A stretch of 64,000 nt of DNA from Sipunculus nudus (taxonomy: Eukaryota; Annelida; Sipuncula; Golfingiida; Sipunculidae): NCBI GenBank assembly GCA_026874595.1, contig JAPPUL010000059.1, positions 20,397-84,396 of the forward strand, read 5' to 3'. Shown in pieces: positions 37,401 through 51,769 of the stretch. Both the position numbers and the translations under genes were made by a program. The notes under the pieces were generated by a model. That model worked only from the letters and a program-made list of their open reading frames with translations. It ran no database searches and had not been told where the DNA came from. Each line of letters begins with the position of its first letter. The stretch's first letter is position 1.

Positions 37401-38837
37401 AAGTGATTGGTGCAAAATTGAGACCTGTAGAGAGATGACAGACAAACAGACAGACATCCGCGACTGACCAACCAGCTTGCGAAAATCGAAGATTTCCGGC
37501 AAGCAATAAAGTTGTGACTGTGCCTCCGACATGTATCGTGGTATGGCGAAAAACGGCGCGAGATTTGACGAGACTAACAATGTGACCCCTGAATGTGACT
37601 GCGAGTGTCAGCCGCTATCCAGCGCTGCAAACCATGTGTCTGTAGCGTGAAAAATGACAGAATTATAGGCATTTCTTTGAATGGTCACGTGTTCTCGTTT
37701 CACGAGAAACGGTGGGAGATATGACGAGACTTGCGATTGAATGGCTTAGAACTAGAGGGATGCTGTCTAACGGCAAAAACCAGACCTGTCTATCGCAAAT
37801 ATCAACAGAGATAGAAGCTGGAAAACTCCGAATTTTCAGATTGTCAAGTTTTACCCCAAAATTTGGTAACCATGGTAACGGCAGCACGAAGCAACATGTG
37901 CGAAGGGATAGGCCAATGTTCCTAGTTTCAGATACGACCAAAAAAAAAAATGGTGTCACGTTTAATATTTTTTGAGATATTGCAGAAAAATGATATGTTA
38001 CAGTGTTTCAGGTACCACGCCCCCTGGTGGCTATTTCCAAAAAAATGAAAAACTGATTTCGAGATATTTATAAATAACACAAAATATATCAATTTCAAAG
38101 CCATTGTTAAAAAAATGCAACCTGTAGGTCATATTTAATGAAATCTCGAAGACTCTCGTTTGACGAGAAACGGTGCGAGATTTTGCAAGATTTTTGATTG
38201 GATCACCGAGAACTCACCAAGGGCTACAAGATGCAAAAAAATTGACCTCTCCAGCATGAAAACTGACAGAGTTAGAAGCTGAAAACTGCATATTTTCAAA
38301 ATTAAAAAGTTTTACCCCAAAAATAGAGAAATCTGGCAATAGCGCACTTTGGCAACTATGCGCCAAAATAAGCCCATGGACCCCAGTTGAAGGGTGCTGC
38401 GATGGAAATGGCCCAATGTTTAATAGTTCTGGAGGTATAGCACCAAAACAAATTTTCATGTTTTTTCATCTGCAACGCCCCCTGGCGGCCATTTCCAAGA
38501 TCTGGAAAAACAATTTCGAGATATTCTTGTGTTACATAAAATATCTCAGAATCAGTACGGTTGCTGCAGATTTGAAAAATATCACGAAATCCCATGATTC
38601 CTCCCCAAGAAAATGTAACCATGGTAACGGCAAATTTAAGTGAGCTACATGTCAAAAGAAAGGCCTTGGAATGCCGATTAAAATGAGCCATGTCTGAAGT
38701 GGCTATGACGAATGGTAATGGAGATATGAAGAAAAGAGCACTTTAGGAACTTTTGATGACCTTGACCTTTGACCTATATTGACCAAAAACAATAGGCTTC
38801 TTGCATTTTAGATTATCTATAAAGTGTGTAAGTTTGA
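37401..38837 (+). repeat. Satellite unit 27, type 2
   Basis: 1,437 bp. Type 2, as expected if it is the duplicate of unit 14. Confidence 0.98.
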
Positions 38838-40274
38838 AAGTGATTGGTGCAAAATTGAGACCTGTAGAGAGATGACAGACAAACAGACAGACATCCGCGA
38901 CTGACCAACCAGCTTGCGAAAATCGAAGATTTCCGGCAAGCAATAAAGTTGTGACTGTGCCTCCGACATGTATCGTGGTATGGCGAAAAACGGCGCGAGA
39001 TTTGACGAGACTAACAATGTGACCCCTGAATGTGACTGCGAGTGTCAGCCGCTATCCAGCGCTGCAAACCATGTGTCTGTAGCGTGAAAAATGACAGAAT
39101 TATAGGCATTTCTTTGAATGGTCACGTGTTCTCGTTTCACGAGAAACGGTGGGAGATATGACGAGACTTGCGATTGAATGGCTTAGAACTAGAGGGATGC
39201 TGTCTAACGGCAAAAACCAGACCTGTCTATCGCAAATATCAACAGAGATAGAAGCTGGAAAACTCCGAATTTTCAGATTGTCAAGTTTTACCCCAAAATT
39301 TGGTAACCATGGTAACGGCAGCACGAAGCAACATGTGCGAAGGGATAGGCCAATGTTCCTAGTTTCAGATACGACCAAAAAAAAAAATGGTGTCACGTTT
39401 AATATTTTTTGAGATATTGCAGAAAAATGATATGTTACAGTGTTTCAGGTACCACGCCCCCTGGTGGCTATTTCCAAAAAAATGAAAAACTGATTTCGAG
39501 ATATTTATAAATAACACAAAATATATCAATTTCAAAGCCATTGTTAAAAAAATGCAACCTGTAGGTCATATTTAATGAAATCTCGAAGACTCTCGTTTGA
39601 CGAGAAACGGTGCGAGATTTTGCAAGATTTTTGATTGGATCACCGAGAACTCACCAAGGGCTACAAGATGCAAAAAAATTGACCTCTCCAGCATGAAAAC
39701 TGACAGAGTTAGAAGCTGAAAACTGCATATTTTCAAAATTAAAAAGTTTTACCCCAAAAATAGAGAAATCTGGCAATAGCGCACTTTGGCAACTATGCGC
39801 CAAAATAAGCCCATGGACCCCAGTTGAAGGGTGCTGCGATGGAAATGGCCCAATGTTTAATAGTTCTGGAGGTATAGCACCAAAACAAATTTTCATGTTT
39901 TTTCATCTGCAACGCCCCCTGGCGGCCATTTCCAAGATCTGGAAAAACAATTTCGAGATATTCTTGTGTTACATAAAATATCTCAGAATCAGTACGGTTG
40001 CTGCAGATTTGAAAAATATCACGAAATCCCATGATTCCTCCCCAAGAAAATGTAACCATGGTAACGGCAAATTTAAGTGAGCTACATGTCAAAAGAAAGG
40101 CCTTGGAATGCCGATTAAAATGAGCCATGTCTGAAGTGGCTATGACGAATGGTAATGGAGATATGAAGAAAAGAGCACTTTAGGAACTTTTGATGACCTT
40201 GACCTTTGACCTATATTGACCAAAAACAATAGGCTTCTTGCATTTTAGATTATCTATAAAGTGTGTAAGTTTGA
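38838..40274 (+). repeat. Satellite unit 28, type 2
   Basis: 1,437 bp. Type 2, matching unit 15; last unit that fits the 13-unit duplication. Confidence 0.98.
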
Positions 40275-41709
40275 AAGTGATTGGTGCAAAATTGAGACCT
40301 GTAGAGAGATGACAGACAAACAGACAGACATCCGCGACTGACCAACCAGCTTGCGAAAATCGAAGATTTCCGGCAAGCAATAAAGTTGTGACTGTGCCTC
40401 CGACATGTATCGTGGTATGGCGAAAAACGGCGCGAGATTTGACGAGACTAACAATGTGACCCCTGAATGTGACTGCGAGTGTCAGCCGCTATCCAGCGCT
40501 GCAAACCATGTGTCTGTAGCGTGAAAAATGACAGAATTATAGGCATTTCTTTGAATGGTCACGTGTTCTCGTTTCACGAGAAACGGTGGGAGATATGACG
40601 AGACTTGCGATTGAATGGCTTAGAACTAGAGGGATGCTGTCTAACGGCAAAAACCAGACCTGTCTATCGCAAATATCAACAGAGATAGAAGCTGGAAAAC
40701 TCCGAATTTTCAGATTGTCAAGTTTTACCCCAAAATTTGGTAACCATGGTAACGGCAGCACGAAGCAACATGTGCGAAGGGATAGGCCAATGTTCCTAGT
40801 TTCAGATACGACCAAAAAAAAAAATGGTGTCACGTTTAATATTTTTTGAGATATTGCAGAAAAATGATATGTTACAGTGTTTCAGGTACCACGCCCCCTG
40901 GTGGCTATTTCCAAAAAAATGAAAAACTGATTTCGAGATATTTATAAATAACACAAAATATATCAATTTATTGTTAAAAAAATGCAACCTGTAGGTCATA
41001 TTTAATGAAATCTCGAAGACTCTCGTTTGACGAGAAACGGTGCGAGATTTTGCAAGATTTTTGATTGGATCACCGAGAACTCACCAAGGGCTACAAGATG
41101 CAAAAAAATTGACCTCTCCAGCATGAAAACTGACAGAGTTAGAAGCTGAAAACTGCATATTTTCAAAATTAAAAAGTTTTACCCCAAAAATAGAGAAATC
41201 TGGCAATAGCGCACTTTGGCAACTATGCGCCAAAATAAGCCCATGGACCCCAGTTGAAGGGTGCTGCGATGGAAATGGCCCAATGTTTAATAGTTCTGGA
41301 GGTATAGCACCAAAACAAATTTTCATGTTTTTTCATCTGCAACGCCCCCTGGCGGCCATTTCCAAAATCTGGAAAAACAATTTCGAGATATTCTTGTGTT
41401 ACATAAAATATCTCAGAATCAGTACGATTGCTGCAGATTTGAAAAATATCACGAAATCCCATGATTCCTCCCCAAGAAAATGTAACCATGGTAACGGCAA
41501 ATTTAAGTGAGCTACATGTCAAAGAAAGGCCTTGGAATGCCGATTAAAATGAGCCATGTCTGAAGTGGCTATGACGAATGGTAATGGAGATATGAAGAAA
41601 AGAGCACTTTAGGAACTTTTGATGACCTTGACCTTGACCTTTGACCTATATTGACCAAAAACAATAGGCTTCTTGCATTTTAGATTATCTATAAAGTGTG
41701 TAAGTTTGA
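40275..41709 (+). repeat. Satellite unit 29, type 1, unique 7-bp deletion
   Basis: 1,435 bp. The only copy lacking CAAAGCC (marker 696-702); the junction lies between 40969 and 40970. Also has the AAA deletion and four TGACCT. A type 2 unit would be expected here from the 13-unit duplication, so the duplicated block ends before this unit. Confidence 0.98.
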
Positions 41710-43150
41710 AAGTGATTGGTGCAAAATTGAGACCTGTAGAGAGATGACAGACAAACAGACAGACATCCGCGACTGACCAACCAGCTTGCGAAAACCGAAG
41801 ATTTCCGGCAAGCAATAAAGTTGTGACTGTGCCTCCGACATGTATCGTGGTATGGCGAAAAACGGCGCGAGATTTGACGAGACTAACAATGTGACCCCTG
41901 AATGTGACTGTGAGTGTCAGCCGCTATCCAGCGCTGCAAACCATGTGTCTGTAGCGTGAAAAATGACAGAATTATAGGCATTTCTTTGAATGGTCACGTG
42001 TTCTCGTTTCACGAGAAACGGTGGGAGATATGACGAGACTTGCGATTGAATGGCTTAGAACTAGAGGGATGCTGTCTAACGGCAAAAACCAGACCTGTCT
42101 ATCGCAAATATCAACAGAGATAGAAGCTGGAAAACTCCGAATTTTCAGATTGTCAAGTTTTACCCCAAAATTTGGTAACCATGGTAACGGCAGCACGAAG
42201 CAACATGTGCGAAGGGATAGGCCAATGTTCCTAGTTTCAGATACGACCAAAAAAAAAATGGTGTCACGTTTAATATTTTTTGAGATATTGCAGAAAAATG
42301 ATATGTTACAGTGTTTCAGGTACCACGCCCCCTGGTGGCTATTTCCAAAAAAATGAAAAACTGATTTCGAGATATTTATAAATAACACAAAATATATCAA
42401 TTTCAAAGCCATTGTTAAAAAAATGCAACCTGTAGGTCATATTTAATGAAATCTCGAAGACTCTCGTTTGACGAGAAACGGTGCGAGATTTTGCAAGATT
42501 TTTGATTGGATCACCGAGAACTCACCAAGGGCTACAAGATGCAAAAAAATTGACCTCTCCAGCATGAAAACTGACAGAGTTAGAAGCTGAAAACTGCATA
42601 TTTTCAAAATTAAAAAGTTTTACCCCAAAAATAGAGAAATCTGGCAATAGCGCACTTTGGCAACTATGCGCCAAAATAAGCCCATGGACCCCAGTTGAAG
42701 GGTGCTGCGATGGAAATGGCCCAATGTTTAATAGTTCTGGAGGTATAGCACCAAAACAAATTTTCATGTTTTTTCATCTGCAACGCCCCCTGGCGGCCAT
42801 TTCCAAAATCTGGAAAAACAATTTCGAGATATTCTTGTGTTACATAAAATATCTCAGAATCAGTACGATTGCTGCAGATTTGAAAAATATCACGAAATCC
42901 CATGATTCCTCCCCAAGAAAATGTAACCATGGTAACGGCAAATTTAAGTGAGCTACATGTCAAAGAAAGGCCTTGGAATGCCGATTAAAATGAGCCATGT
43001 CTGAAGTGGCTATGACGAATGGTAATGGAGATATGAAGAAAAGAGCACTTTAGGAACTTTTGATGACCTTGACCTTGACCTTTGACCTATATTGACCAAA
43101 AACAATAGGCTTCTTGCATTTTAGATTATCTATAAAGTGTGTAAGTTTGA
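41710..43150 (+). repeat. Satellite unit 30, type 1, C86 and T202
   Basis: 1,441 bp. T-to-C at marker 86 (41795) and C-to-T at marker 202 (41911), 10-A tract, AAA deletion, four TGACCT. C86 is shared only with unit 42. Confidence 0.98.
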
Positions 43151-44587
43151 AAGTGATTGGTGCAAAATTGAGACCTGTAGAGAGATGACAGACAAACAGA
43201 CAGACATCCGCGACTGACCAACCAGCTTGCGAAAATCGAAGATTTCCGGCAAGCAATAAAGTTGTGACTGTGCCTCCGACATGTATCGTGGTATGGCGAA
43301 AAACGGCGCGAGATTTGACGAGACTAACAATGTGACCCCTGAATGTGACTGCGAGTGTCAGCCGCTATCCAGCGCTGCAAACCATGTGTCTGTAGCGTGA
43401 AAAATGACAGAATTATAGGCATTTCTTTGAATGGTCACGTGTTCTCGTTTCACGAGAAACGGTGGGAGATATGACGAGACTTGCGATTGAATGGCTTAGA
43501 ACTAGAGGGATGCTGTCTAACGGCAAAAACCAGACCTGTCTATCGCAAATATCAACAGAGATAGAAGCTGGAAAACTCCGAATTTTCAGATTGTCAAGTT
43601 TTACCCCAAAATTTGGTAACCATGGTAACGGCAGCACGAAGCAACATGTGCGAAGGGATAGGCCAATGTTCCTAGTTTCAGATACGACCAAAAAAAAAAA
43701 TGGTGTCACGTTTAATATTTTTTGAGATATTGCAGAAAAATGATATGTTACAGTGTTTCAGGTACCACGCCCCCTGGTGGCTATTTCCAAAAAAATGAAA
43801 AACTGATTTCGAGATATTTATAAATAACACAAAATATATCAATTTCAAAGCCATTGTTAAAAAAATGCAACCTGTAGGTCATATTTAATGAAATCTCGAA
43901 GACTCTCGTTTGACGAGAAACGGTGCGAGATTTTGCAAGATTTTTGATTGGATCACCGAGAACTCACCAAGGGCTACAAGATGCAAAAAAATTGACCTCT
44001 CCAGCATGAAAACTGACAGAGTTAGAAGCTGAAAACTGCATATTTTCAAAATTAAAAAGTTTTACCCCAAAAATAGAGAAATCTGGCAATAGCGCACTTT
44101 GGCAACTATGCGCCAAAATAAGCCCATGGACCCCAGTTGAAGGGTGCTGCGATGGAAATGGCCCAATGTTTAATAGTTCTGGAGGTATAGCACCAAAACA
44201 AATTTTCATGTTTTTTCATCTGCAACGCCCCCTGGCGGCCATTTCCAAGATCTGGAAAAACAATTTCGAGATATTCTTGTGTTACATAAAATATCTCAGA
44301 ATCAGTACGGTTGCTGCAGATTTGAAAAATATCACGAAATCCCATGATTCCTCCCCAAGAAAATGTAACCATGGTAACGGCAAATTTAAGTGAGCTACAT
44401 GTCAAAAGAAAGGCCTTGGAATGCCGATTAAAATGAGCCATGTCTGAAGTGGCTATGACGAATGGTAATGGAGATATGAAGAAAAGAGCACTTTAGGAAC
44501 TTTTGATGACCTTGACCTTTGACCTATATTGACCAAAAACAATAGGCTTCTTGCATTTTAGATTATCTATAAAGTGTGTAAGTTTGA
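43151..44587 (+). repeat. Satellite unit 31, type 2
   Basis: 1,437 bp. Isolated type 2 copy between type 1 units 30 and 32. Confidence 0.98.
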
Positions 44588-46024
44588 AAGTGATTGGTGC
44601 AAAATTGAGACCTGTAGAGAGATGACAGACAAACAGACAGACATCCGCGACTGACCAACCAGCTTGCGAAAATCGAAGATTTCCGGCAAGCAATAAAGTT
44701 GTGACTGTGCCTCCGACATGTATCGTGGTATGGCGAAAAACGGCGCGAGATTTGACGAGACTAACAATGTGACCCCTGAATGTGACTGCGAGTGTCAGCC
44801 GCTATCCAGCGCTGCAAACCATGTGTCTGTAGCGTGAAAAATGACAGAATTATAGGCATTTCTTTGAATGGTCACGTGTTCTCGTTTCACGAGAAACGGT
44901 GGGAGATATGACGAGACTTGCGATTGAATGGCTTAGAACTAGAGGGATGCTGTCTAACGGCAAAAACCAGACCTGTCTATCGCAAATATCAACAGAGATA
45001 GAAGCTGGAAAACTCCGAATTTTCAGATTGTCAAGTTTTACCCCAAAATTTGGTAACCATGGTAACGGCAGCACGAAGCAACATGTGCGAAGGGATAGAC
45101 CAATGTTCCTAGTTTCAGATACGACCAAAAAAAAAAATGGTGTCACGTTTAATATTTTTTGAGATATTGCAGAAAAATGATATGTTACAGTGTTTCAGGT
45201 ACCACGCCCCCTGGTGGCTATTTCCAAAAAAATGAAAAACTGATTTCGAGATATTTATAAATAACACAAAATATATCAATTTCAAAGCCATTGTTAAAAA
45301 AATGCAACCTGTAGGTCATATTTAATGAAATCTCGAAGAATCTCGTTTGACGAGAAACGGTGCGAGATTTTGCAAGATTTTTGATTGGATCACCGAGAAC
45401 TCACCAAGGGCTACAAGATGCAAAAAAATTGACCTCTCCAGCATGAAAACTGACAGAGTTAGAAGCTGAAAACTGCATATTTTCAAAATTAAAAAGTTTT
45501 ACCCCAAAAATAGAGAAATCTGGCAATAGCGCACTTTGGCAACTATGCGCCAAAATAAGCCCATGGACCCCAGTTGAAGGGTGCTGCGATGGAAATGGCC
45601 CAATGTTTAATAGTTCTGGAGGTATAGCACCAAAACAAATTTTCATGTTTTTTCATCTGCAACGCCCCCTGGCGGCCATTTCCAAAATCTGGAAAAACAA
45701 TTTCGAGATATTCTTGTGTTACATAAAATATCTCAGAATCAGTACGATTGCTGCAGATTTGAAAAATATCACGAAATCCCATGATTCCTCCCCAAGAAAA
45801 TGTAACCATGGTAACGGCAAATTTAAGTGAGCTACATGTCAAAAGAAAGGCCTTGGAATGCCGATTAAAATGAGCCATGTCTGAAGTGGCTACGACGAAT
45901 GGTAATGGAGATATGAAGAAAAGAGCACTTTAGGAACTTTTGATGACCTTGACCTTTGACCTATATTGACCAAAAACAATAGGCTTCTTGCATTTTAGAT
46001 TATCTATAAAGTGTGTAAGTTTGA
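44588..46024 (+). repeat. Satellite unit 32, type 1, C1306
   Basis: 1,437 bp. First unit with C at marker 1306 (45893). Private changes: G to A at 45099 and C to A at 45340, the latter next to the module B hairpin. Confidence 0.98.
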
Positions 46025-47460
46025 AAGTGATTGGTGCAAAATTGAGACCTGTAGAGAGATGACAGACAAACAGACAGACATCCGCGACTGACCAACCAGC
46101 TTGCGAAAATCGAAGATTTCCGGCAAGCAATAAAGTTGTGACTGTGCCTCCGACATGTATCGTGGTATGGCGAAAAACGGCGCGAGATTTGACGAGACTA
46201 ACAATGTGACCCCTGAATGTGACTGCGAGTGTCAGCCGCTATCCAGCGCTGCAAACCATGTGTCTGTAGCGTGAAAAATGACAGAATTATAGGCATTTCT
46301 TTGAATGGTCACGTGTTCTCGTTTCACGAGAAACGGTGGGAGATATGACGAGACTTGCGATTGAATGGCTTAGAACTAGAGGGATGCTGTCTAACGGCAA
46401 AAACCAGACCTGTCTATCGCAAATATCAACAGAGATAGAAGCTGGAAAACTCCGAATTTTCAGATTGTCAAGTTTTACCCCAAAATTTGGTAACCATGGT
46501 AACGGCAGCACGAAGCAACATGTGCGAAGGGATAGGCCAATGTTCCTAGTTTCAGATACGACCAAAAAAAAAATGGTGTCACGTTTAATATTTTTTGAGA
46601 TATTGCAGAAAAATGATATGTTACAGTGTTTCAGGTACCACGCCCCCTGGTGGCTATTTCCAAAAAAATGAAAAACTGATTTCGAGATATTTATAAATAA
46701 CACAAAATATATCAATTTCAAAGCCATTGTTAAAAAAATGCAACCTGTAGGTCATATTTAATGAAATCTCGAAGACTCTCGTTTGACGAGAAACGGTGCG
46801 AGATTTTGCAAGATTTTTGATTGGATCACCGAGAACTCACCAAGGGCTACAAGATGCAAAAAAATTGACCTCTCCAGCATGAAAACTGACAGAGTTAGAA
46901 GCTGAAAACTGCATATTTTCAAAATTAAAAAGTTTTACCCCAAAAATAGAAAAATCTGGCAATAGCGCACTTTGGCAACTATGCGCCAAAATAAGCCCAT
47001 GGACCCCAGTTGAAGGGTGCTGCGATGGAAATGGCCCAATGTTTAATAGTTCTGGAGGTATAGCACCAAAACAAATTTTCATGTTTTTTCATCTGCAACG
47101 CCCCCTGGCGGCCATTTCCAAAATCTGGAAAAACAATTTCGAGATATTCTTGTGTTACATAAAATATCTCAGAATCAGTACGATTGCTGCAGATTTGAAA
47201 AATATCACGAAATCCCATGATTCCTTCCCAAGAAAATGTAACCATGGTAACGGCAAATTTAAGTGAGCTACATGTCAAAAGAAAGGCCTTGGAATGCCGA
47301 TTAAAATGAGCCATGTCTGAAGTGGCTATGACGAATGGTAATGGAGATATGAAGAAAAGAGCACTTTAGGAACTTTTGATGACCTTGACCTTTGACCTAT
47401 ATTGACCAAAAACAATAGGCTTCTTGCATTTTAGATTATCTATAAAGTGTGTAAGTTTGA
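46025..47460 (+). repeat. Satellite unit 33, type 1, A928/T1203
   Basis: 1,436 bp. Ten-A tract. Linked pair A at 928 (46951) and T at 1203 (47226), with T1306. The pair recurs in units 36 and 39. Confidence 0.98.
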
Positions 47461-48896
47461 AAGTGATTGGTGCAAAATTGAGACCTGTAGAGAGATGACA
47501 GACAAACAGACAGACATCCGCGACTGACCAACCAGCTTGCGAAAATCGAAGATTTCCGGCAAGCAATAAAGTTGTGACTGTGCCTCCGACATGTATCGTG
47601 GTATGGCGAAAAACGGCGCGAGATTTGACGAGACTAACAATGTGACCCCTGAATGTGACTGCGAGTGTCAGCCGCTATCCAGCGCTGCAAACCATGTGTC
47701 TGTAGCGTGAAAAATGACAGAATTATAGGCATTTCTTTGAATGGTCACGTGTTCTCGTTTCACGAGAAACGGTGGGAGATATGACGAGACTTGCGATTGA
47801 ATGGCTTAGAACTAGAGGGATGCTGTCTAACGGCAAAAACCAGACCTGTCTATCGCAAATATCAACAGAGATAGAAGCTGGAAAACTCCGAATTTTCAGA
47901 TTGTCAAGTTTTACCCCAAAATTTGGTAACCATGGTAACGGCAGCACGAAGCAACATGTGCGAAGGGATAGGCCAATGTTCCTAGTTTCAGATACGACCA
48001 AAAAAAAAATGGTGTCACGTTTAATATTTTTTGAGATATTGCAGAAAAATGATATGTTACAGTGTTTCAGGTACCACGCCCCCTGGTGGCTATTTCCAAA
48101 AAAATGAAAAACTGATTTCGAGATATTTATAAATAACACAAAATATATCAATTTCAAAGCCATTGTTAAAAAAATGCAACCTGTAGGTCATATTTAATGA
48201 AATCTCGAAGACTCTCGTTTGACGAGAAACGGTGCGAGATTTTGCAAGATTTTTGATTGGATCACCGAGAACTCACCAAGGGCTACAAGATGCAAAAAAA
48301 TTGACCTCTCCAGCATGAAAACTGACAGAGTTAGAAGCTGAAAACAGCATATTTTCAAAATTAAAAAGTTTTACCCCAAAAATAGAGAAATCTGGCAATA
48401 GCGCACTTTGGCAACTATGCGCCAAAATAAGCCCATGGACCCCAGTTGAAGGGTGCTGCGATGGAAATGGCCCAATGTTTAATAGTTCTGGAGGTATAGC
48501 ACCAAAACAAATTTTCATGTTTTTTCATCTGCAACGCCCCCTGGCGGCCATTTCCAAAATCTGGAAAAACAATTTCGAGATATTCTTGTGTTACATAAAA
48601 TATCTCAGAATCAGTACGATTGCTGCAGATTTGAAAAATATCACGAAATCCCATGATTCCTCCCCAAGAAAATGTAACCATGGTAACGGCAAATTTAAGT
48701 GAGCTACATGTCAAAAGAAAGGCCTTGGAATGCCGATTAAAATGAGCCATGTCTGAAGTGGCTACGACGAATGGTAATGGAGATATGAAGAAAAGAGCAC
48801 TTTAGGAACTTTTGATGACCTTGACCTTTGACCTATATTGACCAAAAACAATAGGCTTCTTGCATTTTAGATTATCTATAAAGTGTGTAAGTTTGA
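47461..48896 (+). repeat. Satellite unit 34, type 1, C1306
   Basis: 1,436 bp. Ten-A tract, C1306 (48765), private T-to-A change at 48346. Confidence 0.98.
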
Positions 48897-50333
48897 AAGT
48901 GATTGGTGCAAAATTGAGACCTGTAGAGAGATGACAGACAAACAGACAGACATCCGCGACTGACCAACCAGCTTGCGAAAATCGAAGATTTCCGGCAAGC
49001 AATAAAGTTGTGACTGTGCCTCCGACATGTATCGTGGTATGGCGAAAAACGGCGCGAGATTTGACGAGACTAACAATGTGACCCCTGAATGTGACTGCGA
49101 GTGTCAGCCGCTATCCAGCGCTGCAAACCATGTGTCTGTAGCGTGAAAAATGACAGAATTATAGGCATTTCTTTGAATGGTCACGTGTTCTCGTTTCACG
49201 AGAAACGGTGGGAGATATGACGAGACTTGCGATTGAATGGCTTAGAACTAGAGGGATGCTGTCTAACGGCAAAAACCAGACCTGTCTATCGCAAATATCA
49301 ACAGAGATAGAAGCTGGAAAACTCCGAATTTTCAGATTGTCAAGTTTTACCCCAAAATTTGGTAACCATGGTAACGGCAGCACGAAGCAACATGTGCGAA
49401 GGGATAGGCCAATGTTCCTAGTTTCAGATACGACCAAAAAAAAAAATGGTGTCACGTTTAATATTTTTTGAGATATTGCAGAAAAATGATATGTTACAGT
49501 GTTTCAGGTACCACGCCCCCTGGTGGCTATTTCCAAAAAAATGAAAAACTGATTTCGAGATATTTATAAATAACACAAAATATATCAATTTCAAAGCCAT
49601 TGTTAAAAAAATGCAACCTGTAGGTCATATTTAATGAAATCTCGAAGACTCTCGTTTGACGAGAAACGGTGCGAGATTTTGCAAGATTTTTGATTGGATC
49701 ACCGAGAACTCACCAAGGGCTACAAGATGCAAAAAAATTGACCTCTCCAGCATGAAAACTGACAGAGTTAGAAGCTGAAAACTGCATATTTTCAAAATTA
49801 AAAAGTTTTACCCCAAAAATAGAGAAATCTGGCAATAGCGCACTTTGGCAACTATGCGCCAAAATAAGCCCATGGACCCCAGTTGAAGGGTGCTGCGATG
49901 GAAATGGCCCAATGTTTAATAGTTCTGGAGGTATAGCACCAAAACAAATTTTCATGTTTTTTCATCTGCAACGCCCCCTGGCGGCCATTTCCAAAATCTG
50001 GAAAAACAATTTCGAGATATTCTTGTGTTACATAAAATATCTCAGAATCAGTACGATTGCTGCAGATTTGAAAAATATCACGAAATCCCATGATTCCTCC
50101 CCAAGAAAATGTAACCATGGTAACGGCAAATTTAAGTGAGCTACATGTCAAAAGAAAGGCCTTGGAATGCCGATTAAAATGAGCCATGTCTGAAGTGGCT
50201 ACGACGAATGGTAATGGAGATATGAAGAAAAGAGCACTTTAGGAACTTTTGATGACCTTGACCTTTGACCTATATTGACCAAAAACAATAGGCTTCTTGC
50301 ATTTTAGATTATCTATAAAGTGTGTAAGTTTGA
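48897..50333 (+). repeat. Satellite unit 35, type 1, C1306
   Basis: 1,437 bp. Eleven-A tract, C1306 (50202), no private change noticed. Confidence 0.98.
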
Positions 50334-51769
50334 AAGTGATTGGTGCAAAATTGAGACCTGTAGAGAGATGACAGACAAACAGACAGACATCCGCGACTGA
50401 CCAACCAGCTTGCGAAAATCGAAGATTTCCGGCAAGCAATAAAGTTGTGACTGTGCCTCCGACATGTATCGTGGTATGGCGAAAAACGGCGCGAGATTTG
50501 ACGAGACTAACAATGTGACCCCTGAATGTGACTGCGAGTGTCAGCCGCTATCCAGCGCTGCAAACCATGTGTCTGTAGCGTGAAAAATGACAGAATTATA
50601 GGCATTTCTTTGAATGGTCACGTGTTCTCGTTTCACGAGAAACGGTGGGAGATATGACGAGACTTGCGATTGAATGGCTTAGAACTAGAGGGATGCTGTC
50701 TAACGGCAAAAACCAGACCTGTCTATCGCAAATATCAACAGAGATAGAAGCTGGAAAACTCCGAATTTTCAGATTGTCAAGTTTTACCCCAAAATTTGGT
50801 AACCATGGTAACGGCAGCACGAAGCAACATGTGCGAAGGGATAGGCCAATGTTCCTAGTTTCAGATACGACCAAAAAAAAAATGGTGTCACGTTTAATAT
50901 TTTTTGAGATATTGCAGAAAAATGATATGTTACAGTGTTTCAGGTACCACGCCCCCTGGTGGCTATTTCCAAAAAAATGAAAAACTGATTTCGAGATATT
51001 TATAAATAACACAAAATATATCAATTTCAAAGCCATTGTTAAAAAAATGCAACCTGTAGGTCATATTTAATGAAATCTCGAAGACTCTCGTTTGACGAGA
51101 AACGGTGCGAGATTTTGCAAGATTTTTGATTGGATCACCGAGAACTCACCAAGGGCTACAAGATGCAAAAAAATTGACCTCTCCAGCATGAAAACTGACA
51201 GAGTTAGAAGCTGAAAACTGCATATTTTCAAAATTAAAAAGTTTTACCCCAAAAATAGAAAAATCTGGCAATAGCGCACTTTGGCAACTATGCGCCAAAA
51301 TAAGCCCATGGACCCCAGTTGAAGGGTGCTGCGATGGAAATGGCCCAATGTTTAATAGTTCTGGAGGTATAGCACCAAAACAAATTTTCATGTTTTTTCA
51401 TCTGCAACGCCCCCTGGCGGCCATTTCCAAAATCTGGAAAAACAATTTCGAGATATTCTTGTGTTACATAAAATATCTCAGAATCAGTACGATTGCTGCA
51501 GATTTGAAAAATATCACGAAATCCCATGATTCCTTCCCAAGAAAATGTAACCATGGTAACGGCAAATTTAAGTGAGCTACATGTCAAAAGAAAGGCCTTG
51601 GAATGCCGATTAAAATGAGCCATGTCTGAAGTGGCTATGACGAATGGTAATGGAGATATGAAGAAAAGAGCACTTTAGGAACTTTTGATGACCTTGACCT
51701 TTGACCTATATTGACCAAAAACAATAGGCTTCTTGCATTTTAGATTATCTATAAAGTGTGTAAGTTTGA
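50334..51769 (+). repeat. Satellite unit 36, type 1, A928/T1203
   Basis: 1,436 bp. Ten-A tract; A928 (51260), T1203 (51535), T1306. Three units after unit 33. Confidence 0.98.
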
